Below are positions 41,933 to 48,400 of a DNA stretch of 64,000 nucleotides, in pieces. Each line of letters opens with the position of its first letter. Position 1 is the first letter of the stretch. A model generated the notes under the pieces. That model had not been told where the DNA came from. It did not search any database and saw only the letters and a program-made list of their open reading frames with translations. This DNA comes from Streptomyces sp. CB02923 (GTDB lineage Bacteria > Actinomycetota > Actinomycetes > Streptomycetales > Streptomycetaceae). The stretch is from contig NZ_LWKZ01000028.1 in assembly GCF_001905005.1 (NCBI RefSeq), positions 1 through 64,000 on the forward strand, read 5' to 3'. Made by a program: the position numbers and the translations under genes.

Positions 41933-43402
41933 ATGACCGCACCGCACCGCTCGCCCCGCCCGCCCGCCCGTCACCGGCGACCGGGCGGGCGGCCCCGCTG
42001 GGGCCTGCGCATCACCGCGGGCGCCTCGCTGCTGCTGCTGGCCGCGGGCGGTATCGGGCACGCCATGGTCACCGGCGTCGAGGACGGCATCGCCCGCGTG
42101 GACGCCTTCAAAGGCATGGGCAACCGGCCGGACAACAGCGGCGGTGACGGCATGAACTTCCTGGTCGTCGGCACGGACGGCCGGGACAAGCTCTCCCCCG
42201 AGGAGAAGCGCAGGTACCACCTGGGCGGCGAGCCGTGCCACTGCACCGACACGATCATGATGGTGCACCTGTCCGCCGACCGGGACCGCGCCAGCGTGGT
42301 CAGCCTGCCGCGCGACTCGTACGCGCAGACGCCCCCGCACACCGACGGCACCACCGGCAAGCAGCACCACGGCCACCCCGTGAAGCTGAACGCGGCGTAC
42401 GCCGAGGGCGGGCCCAACCTGACGATCCGGACCGTCGAGCGGATGACCGGGGTGCACATCGACCACTACCTGGAAGTCGACTTCACCAGCTTCATGAAGA
42501 CCGTGGACGCGGTCGGCGGCGTGAACATCTGCTCCGCGCGCCCCCTGAAGGACAGCTACAGCGGTCTGGACCTGCCCGCCGGGCGCTCCCGGCTCAACGG
42601 CGGGCAGGCGCTCCAGTACGTCCGCGCCCGGCACCTGGACAGCGCCTCCGACCTCGGGCGGATGCAGCGCCAGCAGCGCTTCCTCGCCGCGCTCATGCAC
42701 AAGATCACCAGCTCCGGCGCGCTGCTCCACCCGGCCCGGTTCAAGGAGATCACCGACGCGCTGCTGGAGTCCGTACGGGCCGACGAGGGCTTCGGCGCGG
42801 ACGAGATGGTCGACCTCGGCCAGGCCCTGCGCGGCTTCAACCCGTCGTCCTCCGAATTCGCCTCCGTGCCGCTGGGCGACATCGACTTCCAGGTGCCCAA
42901 CGTGGGCTCGACCGTGATGTGGAACGAGGAGCGGGCGAAGAAGCTCTTCCAGGCCCTGCGCGAGGACCGGCCGCTGGCCGTGCGGCGGTCCGGCCACCGG
43001 CGCGCGACGGTCGTGGACGTACCGCCCGCCACGATCCGGGTGCAGGTCGACAACGGAGCGGGCCGTACGGGGCTGGGCCGCGCGGTGGACAAGTCCCTGC
43101 GCGCCACCGGCTTCGACACCACCGGCACCCCCGGCAACGCCCCTGCCCGCGCCCGGCGGACCGTGATCGCCTACGACCCGCGCTGGAACCGCTCGGTTCG
43201 CTCCCTCGCCGCCGCCCTTCCCGGGGCGGCCCTGCGCCAGGTCCCCGGCCAGGGCGCGATGCTGCGCGTCACCGTCGGCAAGGACTTCAAGGCGGTCCAC
43301 CGGGTCCGCTCCGACGACCCGACCCAGACGAACGCCTCCGGCGACTTCGGGACCCTGACCGGCGACGAGGCGGCGTGCCCCGAGCCGCCGGCCCGCCGGT
43401 AG
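41933..43402 (+). CDS. LytR-CpsA-Psr family protein 4 with LytR_C domain
   Basis: A 489-aa type II membrane protein. The ATG at 41933 follows GGAGG by 8 nt. A short basic N-terminus precedes the membrane helix (GLRITAGASLLLLAAGGIGHAMV). The LCP domain (about 65-315) shows NFLVVGTDGRDKLSPEEKRRYHLGG, CTDTIMMVHLSADRDRASVVSLPRDSYAQTP, HPVKLNAAYAEGGPNL and GQALQYVRARHLDSASDLGRMQRQQRFL. A LytR_C domain (about 360-460; IRVQVDNGAGRTGLG) closes it. Its partner across the divergent promoter is a GT2 gene, which supports a role in attaching a specific glycan. Confidence 0.94.
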   Translation: MTAPHRSPRPPARHRRPGGRPRWGLRITAGASLLLLAAGGIGHAMVTGVEDGIARVDAFKGMGNRPDNSGGDGMNFLVVGTDGRDKLSPEEKRRYHLGGEPCHCTDTIMMVHLSADRDRASVVSLPRDSYAQTPPHTDGTTGKQHHGHPVKLNAAYAEGGPNLTIRTVERMTGVHIDHYLEVDFTSFMKTVDAVGGVNICSARPLKDSYSGLDLPAGRSRLNGGQALQYVRARHLDSASDLGRMQRQQRFLAALMHKITSSGALLHPARFKEITDALLESVRADEGFGADEMVDLGQALRGFNPSSSEFASVPLGDIDFQVPNVGSTVMWNEERAKKLFQALREDRPLAVRRSGHRRATVVDVPPATIRVQVDNGAGRTGLGRAVDKSLRATGFDTTGTPGNAPARARRTVIAYDPRWNRSVRSLAAALPGAALRQVPGQGAMLRVTVGKDFKAVHRVRSDDPTQTNASGDFGTLTGDEAACPEPPARR

Positions 43403-43410
43403 TGAACCCG

Positions 43411-43441
43411 GTTGCCCAGCGCGCTGTGTACTCAGTACATT
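43411..43441 (+). promoter_or_regulatory. Leaderless promoter with overlapping 13-bp dyad
   Basis: TTGCCC (43411-43416) and TACATT (43436-43441), 19 bp apart, point to a start at about 43449, the first base of the ATG. The perfect dyad TGTACTCAGTACA (43427-43439) overlaps the -10 box, an ideal repressor site. Similar TGTACTGAGTACA dyads are, as I recall, bound by GntR-type Kor repressors of Streptomyces plasmids. Here the downstream gene encodes its own HTH protein, so autoregulation is an option. Confidence 0.6.
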
Positions 43442-43448
43442 CCCGCCC

Positions 43449-44189
43449 ATGGGTGAAAAACGAACACCTCTCAGCGACCGGTGGTTCCTCGACCAGATCG
43501 CCATCGTCGCGCAGCAGTTCCTGCGCTCACAGCCGGACAGTCAGGTGCCGGACGACCCGGGCGCCCCGGACGTCCCGGGCGCCCCGGGCGCCCCGGGCGC
43601 TCCGCGGCGCTTCGGGCACGAGGACCTGACCGCCCGCGCCGCGCGCCTGTCCGCGCAGCGGGCCCGGCTGGAGCAGGAGGAAGCCGCACTCCAGGCGGAC
43701 GTCGAACGCCTCAACCATGCGAACCGGGGCGCCACCGGCCCGGCGCCGCAGTCGGCGCGGACCGGGAACGCGCCGGAACCGGACACCGGCGGCCTCGGCG
43801 CCGACGACCTCACCCTCACCGAGGCGGGCCGCATCCGCCGCGCCTACAAGATCACCGAAGCCGCCCTGCCGCGCCTCGTCCTGGAGGCCGCCGCGGACGG
43901 CCTCGAAGCACCCGCCATCGCCCGCGACCTCGCCGTCACACCGTCGTACGTGTACCGCATCCTGCGCGAACGCGTCCGCTACAGCTGGCGCCTCGACGTA
44001 CGCGACGGCGGCACGTGGGCCGTACGGAGCAGCGGTCAGGACGTCGTGGCACGCGCCCTCGGCAGCGACACCCGGCTCGCCGAACAACTCCTCGCCGAGT
44101 CCGGCGCCGACCGCGTACTGCTCTGGGAAGGCGCCCGCACGGCCGACACGAAAGCAGCCCTCGACCTGACCCGCCCCGAAAGGGCCTGA
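43449..44189 (+). CDS. Helix-turn-helix DNA-binding protein with coiled coil (unknown family)
   Basis: A 246-aa soluble protein. Its parts in order are: a hydrophilic start (MGEKRTPLSDRWFLDQIAIVAQQFL); a collagen-like PGAPDVPGAPGAPGAPR stretch (about 35-53); a likely coiled coil (RAARLSAQRARLEQEEAALQADVERLNHA, about 63-91); and a helix-turn-helix (LEAPAIARDLAVTPSYVYRILRERV, about 157-181) with a C-terminal region. It probably binds DNA as an oligomer. I cannot name a family. No ribosome-binding site precedes the ATG, and the promoter predicts a leaderless mRNA. Its stop is 12 bp from that of the convergent thioesterase gene. Confidence 0.75.
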   Translation: MGEKRTPLSDRWFLDQIAIVAQQFLRSQPDSQVPDDPGAPDVPGAPGAPGAPRRFGHEDLTARAARLSAQRARLEQEEAALQADVERLNHANRGATGPAPQSARTGNAPEPDTGGLGADDLTLTEAGRIRRAYKITEAALPRLVLEAAADGLEAPAIARDLAVTPSYVYRILRERVRYSWRLDVRDGGTWAVRSSGQDVVARALGSDTRLAEQLLAESGADRVLLWEGARTADTKAALDLTRPERA

Positions 44190-44201
44190 CCATCCGCGCC
44201 C

Positions 44202-44756
44202 CTACGCGTCGTCAATCCCGTCCGCCACCCGCTGCGCCCGCAACTCCTTGATCGCGCGCCGCCGGGCCAGCCGGTGGGTACGGCGGATCTGGGCCTCCTG
44301 GTAGCGACGCTTGTCCCGCTCGGTCTCCGGGACGACCGGCGGCACGGGACGGGGCTTGCCGTCCTCGTCCACCGCCGCGAACACCAGATACGCCGAACCG
44401 ACCTGCGTCGCGGGCGTGGACTCGTTCCAGCGCTCGGCCAGGACCCGCACCCCGACCTCCATCGAGGACCGCCCGGTCCAGTTGACCTGCGCCTTCACAT
44501 GCACCAGGTCACCCACGCGGACCGGTTCGAGGAACGCCATCTCGTCCATGGAGGCGGTGACCGCGGGCCCGCCGGAGTGCCGGCCGGCCACCGCGCCCGC
44601 CGCGTCGTCGACGAGTTTCATGATCACGCCACCGTGCACCGTACCCAGCAGGTTGGTGTCGCCTGCCGTCATGATGTGCGACAGCGTCGTCCGGGAGACG
44701 GAGGTGGGCTTGCCCGGAAGGTCGCCCTCCGGGTCGGTGGTGACGAGATCGGTCAT
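44202..44756 (-). CDS. Acyl-CoA thioesterase (hotdog fold)
   Basis: A 184-aa cytosolic enzyme of the ACOT/YciA type that hydrolyses acyl-CoA to free acid and CoA. The hotdog core has SHIMTAGDTNLLGTVHGGVIMKLVDDAAGAVAGRHSGG, in which the Asn/Gly-His-Gly and the Asp pair are typical, then VTASMDEMAFLEPVRVGDLVHVKAQVNWTGRSSMEVGVRV. The C-terminal 50 residues are a charged helix (ETERDKRRYQEAQIRRTHRLARRRAIKEL). The ATG is at 44756. The gene stands alone on the minus strand between LCP 5 and the HTH gene. Confidence 0.9.
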   Translation of the reverse strand: MTDLVTTDPEGDLPGKPTSVSRTTLSHIMTAGDTNLLGTVHGGVIMKLVDDAAGAVAGRHSGGPAVTASMDEMAFLEPVRVGDLVHVKAQVNWTGRSSMEVGVRVLAERWNESTPATQVGSAYLVFAAVDEDGKPRPVPPVVPETERDKRRYQEAQIRRTHRLARRRAIKELRAQRVADGIDDA

Positions 44757-45039
44757 GCGCCCACTTTATGCGCGGGGCGCACACCCTTCCCCCAGCCCCC
44801 ACCCCTGCGCCCCCCTCCACCACCTCACGCTCCGAACACACCTCGACACCACCCGCCACCATCCACCGCGCCACTCCACCGCCCCCTCCCCCGACCAGGC
44901 AGAACCCGCTGGAATGATCACGTCCGTCCGCATTGCGCAAGCGACGCCCCGCGTCCCTTTGCATCAGCTCTGCAACAGCGGAGGTCCGATCTCGTACCTG
45001 GCCTGTATGGGGGAGCCGTAGGACAGGCAGACTTCCCCC
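44757..45039. promoter_or_regulatory. Divergent promoter region, thioesterase / LCP 5
   Basis: No gene. The left half is a C-rich tract (CACCCTTCCCCCAGCCCCCACCCC-like, 44785-44900). The right half is more balanced and presumably carries the LCP 5 promoter. The inverted repeat TGGGGGA (45008-45014) / TCCCCCA (45034-45040) can fold so that the LCP 5 start codon sits at the base of a stem, a possible translational brake. Confidence 0.4.
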
Positions 45040-46377
45040 ATGAACGAGTGGCCTGGGTCCGACAACAGAGACCAGTACGGACGTGGCAGCGGCGCCGAGC
45101 CGGAGGGCGCGCGCGCCATGCCGCACGTACGGCGTGGCGGGCCCGGCGGCTCCGGCCCCGGACCCGGCCCGGGGCAGCAGCCCCCCGAGCCGCCGCTGCC
45201 GCCGCACCTCTCGCCGCGCCGGCCCTCCGTTCCCCACCAGAACCAGGGCCAGGGCCACGCCCCGTACGGCAACAGCTACGACGGCGGGCACAACGACGGC
45301 TACAACACCGGCCAGGTCTACGGCGGGGGCCGCGGCGGCGGACAGGGCGGCTCCGGAGGGCAGGGCGGCGGCCAGGGCGGCCGTGCCCCGCGGCCCGCCC
45401 CCAACTGGGGCCGCCGCATCAAGTGGACCGTCCTGACCCTGGTCGTCGTGCTCCTCGTCACCTCCGTCGCCACGTACTTCTGGGCCGACGGCAAGCTGCG
45501 CCGCGAGGTCGACCTGAGCAAGGTCATCGACCGGCCGGAGGAAGGCGACGGCACCAACTACCTGATCGTCGGCTCCGACAGCCGCGAGGGCATGTCCGAC
45601 GAGGACAAGAAGAAGCTGCACACCGGCTCCGCCGAGGGCAAGCGCACCGACTCGATGATGATCCTGCACGACGGCGGCAACGGCCCGACGCTGGTCTCCC
45701 TGCCGCGCGACTCGGACGTGGAGATCCCCTCGTTCGTCGGCTCCAAGTCCGGCAAGAAGTACGCGGCCAGGGGCCGCCACACCAAGCTCAACGCGGCCTA
45801 CGCGGAGGACGGCCCGGAGCTGCTGGTGCGCACCGTCGAGCACAACACCGGACTGCGCATCGACCACTACGTCGAGATCGGCTTCGCGGGCTTCGCCAAC
45901 ATCGTGGACGCGATCGGCGGCGTCGAGATGGACATCCCGAAGGCCTTCAAGGACAAGAAGTCCGGCGCCGACTTCCAGGCCGGCAAGCAGACCCTCAACG
46001 GCGAACAGGCCCTCGCCTTCGTCCGCACCCGCTACGCCTTCGCGGGCAGCGACCTGGACCGCACGAAGAACCAGCAGAAGTTCCTCGCGGCCCTCGCCGG
46101 CCAGACGGCCACCCCCGGCACGATCATCAACCCGTTCAAGCTCTACCCGACGATGAGCGCGGGCCTGGACACCGTGATCGTCGACAAGGACATGGGCCTG
46201 TGGAGCCTGGGCCAGATGTTCTTCGCCATGAAGGGCGTCACCGGCGGCGACGGCAAGTCGATGAACATGCCCGTCTCCGGCTCCCGCGGCGGCAACCTCG
46301 TCTGGGACAAGTCCAAGGTCTCCAAACTCGTCGACCAGCTGAAGAACGACGAGCCGGTGACGGTGAGCGGGGACTAG
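45040..46377 (+). CDS. LytR-CpsA-Psr family protein 5
   Basis: A 445-aa type II membrane protein. The cytoplasmic part (about 1-125) is rich in Gly, Pro, Gln and Asn (GPGGSGPGPGPGQQPP, GGGRGGGQGGSGGQGGGQGG). The membrane helix is IKWTVLTLVVVLLVTSVATYFW. The LCP domain (about 165-400) has NYLIVGSDSREGMSDEDKKKLHTG, RTDSMMILHDGGNGPTLVSLPRDSDVEIPSF, HTKLNAAYAEDGPELLVRTVEHNTGLRIDHYVEIGFAGF and GEQALAFVRTRYAFAGSDLDRTKNQQKFL. There is no LytR_C domain. It lacks a strong ribosome-binding site directly before the ATG. A strong terminator follows. Confidence 0.93.
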   Translation: MNEWPGSDNRDQYGRGSGAEPEGARAMPHVRRGGPGGSGPGPGPGQQPPEPPLPPHLSPRRPSVPHQNQGQGHAPYGNSYDGGHNDGYNTGQVYGGGRGGGQGGSGGQGGGQGGRAPRPAPNWGRRIKWTVLTLVVVLLVTSVATYFWADGKLRREVDLSKVIDRPEEGDGTNYLIVGSDSREGMSDEDKKKLHTGSAEGKRTDSMMILHDGGNGPTLVSLPRDSDVEIPSFVGSKSGKKYAARGRHTKLNAAYAEDGPELLVRTVEHNTGLRIDHYVEIGFAGFANIVDAIGGVEMDIPKAFKDKKSGADFQAGKQTLNGEQALAFVRTRYAFAGSDLDRTKNQQKFLAALAGQTATPGTIINPFKLYPTMSAGLDTVIVDKDMGLWSLGQMFFAMKGVTGGDGKSMNMPVSGSRGGNLVWDKSKVSKLVDQLKNDEPVTVSGD

Positions 46378-46390
46378 AGACCATCGAGGC

Positions 46391-46422
46391 GAGCCCCGGA
46401 CCGCGAGCGCGGTCCGGGGCTC
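46391..46422 (+). terminator. Terminator of LCP 5
   Basis: A perfect 14-bp stem (GAGCCCCGGACCGC at 46391-46404 pairing with 46409-46422) with a GAGC tetraloop, 14 bp after the stop. Confidence 0.9.
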
Positions 46423-46480
46423 GGCGTTTCGGCGCCGGGGCACGCCGCACCGGGCAGCGCTCGGCTGCGGGTGTGCGCCG

Positions 46481-46530
46481 TTGACGGTCCGATCCCTCCG
46501 CCGTCAAGCTCGTGCAAGTCGGCGCAAGCC
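46481..46530 (+). promoter_or_regulatory. Promoter/operator A of the accessory cassette
   Basis: Two elements precede the first cassette gene. One is an inverted repeat, TTGACGG (46481-46487) and CCGTCAA (46501-46507). The other is the direct-repeat motif CGTGCAAGTCGGCGCAAGCC (46511-46530), containing GTGCAAG and GCGCAAG half-sites 10 bp apart. The same 20-bp motif recurs, with 16 of 20 bases identical, at 48190-48209 before the peptide gene. I infer binding by the XRE regulator encoded between them. Confidence 0.6.
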
Positions 46531-46550
46531 ACTCGACGCCGGAGGCGGCC

Positions 46551-46808
46551 ATGGCTCTACGGTTCATCGGGATCGATCCGGACACCGGGCAGCAGGGCTC
46601 CCCCACGGTGTGGGTGGACGACGAGGCTCGTGAACTGGTGCTCCAAGGATGGAAACCGGACACACGACTGGCGGCCGAATGCGCCGCTTTCGCCGTTCCC
46701 GGCCATGCTCCGGGAATTCCTTCGCACGAAGCCGTCATCCGGATTCCGGTCCGGATGGTGCCGGTACTCAGGGAGGCGTGTGATGCCGCAGAGCGAACGG
46801 GGCTTTGA
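46551..46808 (+). CDS. Small conserved hypothetical protein of the DUF6879/XRE cassette
   Basis: An 85-aa soluble protein, MALRFIGIDPDTGQQGSPTVWVDDEARELVLQGW..., with GGAGG 6 nt before the ATG. Similar short proteins commonly precede DUF6879 genes in streptomycetes as I recall; no function is known. Its last 26 bp overlap the start of the DUF6879 gene in another frame, which implies translational coupling. Confidence 0.75.
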   Translation: MALRFIGIDPDTGQQGSPTVWVDDEARELVLQGWKPDTRLAAECAAFAVPGHAPGIPSHEAVIRIPVRMVPVLREACDAAERTGL

Positions 46809-47313
46809 CGAACTGCTGGCCGCGACACGGCACTCCGCCGTTCATCTGGAGATGCGCGACGTGTACGGCGTGGGAGACGAGGCCGACGACTTCGAGCGGT
46901 GGAGGCGTACCGGACGACGCGACGCGGATCCCACGTCCGGCTATTGGGCGCCCTGGGTGGGGCTGATCCGGGAAACGGTGGCGCGCGGTGTCATCGTCCG
47001 CCGCGCCCGCGTCGTCTCCGAACCCGTCACCGACTACATCCGGTTCGAGCACGCCGGCACCCCGGTCAACCTGCACGCCGGGGAGCAGGTGCGCTGGCTG
47101 CCCCGGCGCCTGGCGTCGGACCTCGCGCTGCCGGGCAACGACTGCTGGGTGTTCGACGGCTCGACCGTGCTCTTCAACCACTTCTCGGGCGACGGCAACT
47201 GGTCGGCGCCCGGCTGGGAGGTCCGTACGGAACCCGCCGTGGCGCGATTGGCGTCGGCGGCGTTCGAGGCCGTGTGGGAGCGCGGTACCCCGCACGAGAG
47301 GTACGCGGTCTGA
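46783..47313 (+). CDS. DUF6879 family protein
   Basis: A 176-aa soluble protein with the DUF6879 pattern: FDELLAATRHSAVHLEMRDVYGV near the N-terminus, GVIVRRARVVSEPVTDYIRFEH, GEQVRWLPRR and GNDCWVFDGSTVLFNHFSGDGN. These proteins typically accompany an XRE/DUF5753 regulator gene, as here (24-bp gap). The fold suggests a binding or effector partner of the regulator rather than an enzyme, but this is inference. The ATG at 46783 follows GGGAGG. Confidence 0.8.
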   Translation: MPQSERGFDELLAATRHSAVHLEMRDVYGVGDEADDFERWRRTGRRDADPTSGYWAPWVGLIRETVARGVIVRRARVVSEPVTDYIRFEHAGTPVNLHAGEQVRWLPRRLASDLALPGNDCWVFDGSTVLFNHFSGDGNWSAPGWEVRTEPAVARLASAAFEAVWERGTPHERYAV

Positions 47314-47336
47314 GCGGCCCCCGAGAGCGCCCGGCA

Positions 47337-48185
47337 ATGCCCGCCTCGCCCTCGTCCAGCGCCCGGGCCGCCCGTGAGGTGATCGCCGCGCACCTCGGTG
47401 CGCTGCGCAGGGAAGCGGGGCTCAGCGGCCACGAGCTGGCGGTGCGGTGCGGCTGGAGCCCGGCCAAGTCGTCCCGGATGGAGCGGGCCAGAACGCCCGC
47501 CTCCGATGCCGACATCCACGCATGGTGCACGGCCTGCGGGGCCGAGGACCAGGTGGCCGACCTGGTCGCGGCGAACCGTCAGGCGGACCAGTTGTACGTG
47601 CACTGGAAGAAGCTGCACCGGCACGGGATGCGCAGGGCGCAGGAGGAAGTGATTCCCCTGTACGAGAGCACCCGCCATTTCCGGGTGTACTGCTCGAACG
47701 TCGTTCCGGGAATGCTCCAGACGGAGGCGTACGCGGCGGCCCTGCTCTCGACCATCGCCGCTTTCCAGAACACCCCGGACGACGCGGATTCCGCCGCGGC
47801 CTCCCGTGTCGAGCGCTCACAGGTGGTGTTCCAGGGCGGTCACCGGTTCGCTCTGCTGGTCGAGGAGACCGTACTCCGGCACCGCATCGGCGACGCGGGC
47901 ACCATGGCCGGCCAGCTCGGTTTCCTGCTGGCGGTCATGGCTCTGCCGAATGTCGGCTTCGGCGTCATTCCGTTCGGGGCCGAGCGGCGGATGTGGCCGC
48001 TGGAGGCCTTCTATCTCTTCGACGACCGCCGGGTGAGCGTCGAACTGCTCACGGCCGCGGTGAACATCTCGGCTCCCGGTGAGATCGCCACCTATGCGAA
48101 GGCGTTCGCCGGGCTTTCCGACATCGCCGTGTACGGCACGGCCGCTCGGAGTCTGATCACGGAAGCGATTAACGCGTTGGGGTGA
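47337..48185 (+). CDS. XRE-family transcriptional regulator with DUF5753 domain
   Basis: A 282-aa regulator. The N-terminal HTH_XRE domain (about 15-70; AAHLGALRREAGLSGHELAVRCGWSPAKSSRMERARTP) binds DNA. The C-terminal DUF5753 domain (about 100-270) has the typical LYESTRHFRVYCSNVVPGMLQTEAYAAALL and later NVGFGVIPFGAERRMWPLEAFYLFD. In Streptomyces such proteins pair with small acidic partners (DUF397 or DUF6879). The ATG at 47337 is chosen. Matching direct-repeat motifs ahead of the cassette and just past its stop suggest it controls both. Confidence 0.9.
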   Translation: MPASPSSSARAAREVIAAHLGALRREAGLSGHELAVRCGWSPAKSSRMERARTPASDADIHAWCTACGAEDQVADLVAANRQADQLYVHWKKLHRHGMRRAQEEVIPLYESTRHFRVYCSNVVPGMLQTEAYAAALLSTIAAFQNTPDDADSAAASRVERSQVVFQGGHRFALLVEETVLRHRIGDAGTMAGQLGFLLAVMALPNVGFGVIPFGAERRMWPLEAFYLFDDRRVSVELLTAAVNISAPGEIATYAKAFAGLSDIAVYGTAARSLITEAINALG

Positions 48186-48189
48186 TGCG

Positions 48190-48209
48190 CGTGCAAGCCG
48201 GTGCAAGAA
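48190..48209 (+). promoter_or_regulatory. Operator B upstream of the peptide-methyltransferase pair
   Basis: CGTGCAAGCCGGTGCAAGAA starts 4 bp after the XRE stop codon and carries two GTGCAAG half-sites 10 bp apart. It is the second copy of the motif at 46511-46530. A TAGCGT -10-like box (48234-48239) follows, so a regulated promoter for the peptide and methyltransferase is plausible. Confidence 0.6.
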
Positions 48210-48283
48210 CGTGGCCCGTGGCCTGCCGCCTCCGTAGCGTCAGCGATGGAGCACCACGACAACGCGCGAGAAGCGAGGCACCC

Positions 48284-48394
48284 ATGGGCAAAAAAGGCGG
48301 CGACCACTCCGGAAGGCCCGACACGTCCGACAGCGACGGCCACCGGGACAGGCCGCCGGGGCCGACCAAGCCGTACGAGCCGCCGAAGAGTTGA
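48284..48394 (+). CDS. 36-aa Asp/Pro-rich peptide, candidate modified-peptide precursor
   Basis: A 36-residue hydrophilic peptide: MGKKGG, an Asp/Ser/His-rich middle (DHSGRPDTSDSDGHRDR), then a Pro-rich end (PPGPTKPYEPPKS). GAGG lies 5 nt before the ATG. Codon third positions in this frame are almost all G or C, unlike the overlapping frames, which supports real coding. The methyltransferase gene starts 6 bp after its stop. An in-frame ATG at 48185, overlapping the XRE stop, would give about 69 aa. It has no Cys and no known leader motif. Six Asp, one in an Asp-Gly pair, would suit aspartate methylation or aspartimide formation by the neighbour (inference). Confidence 0.55.
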   Translation: MGKKGGDHSGRPDTSDSDGHRDRPPGPTKPYEPPKS

Positions 48395-48400
48395 GGACGG

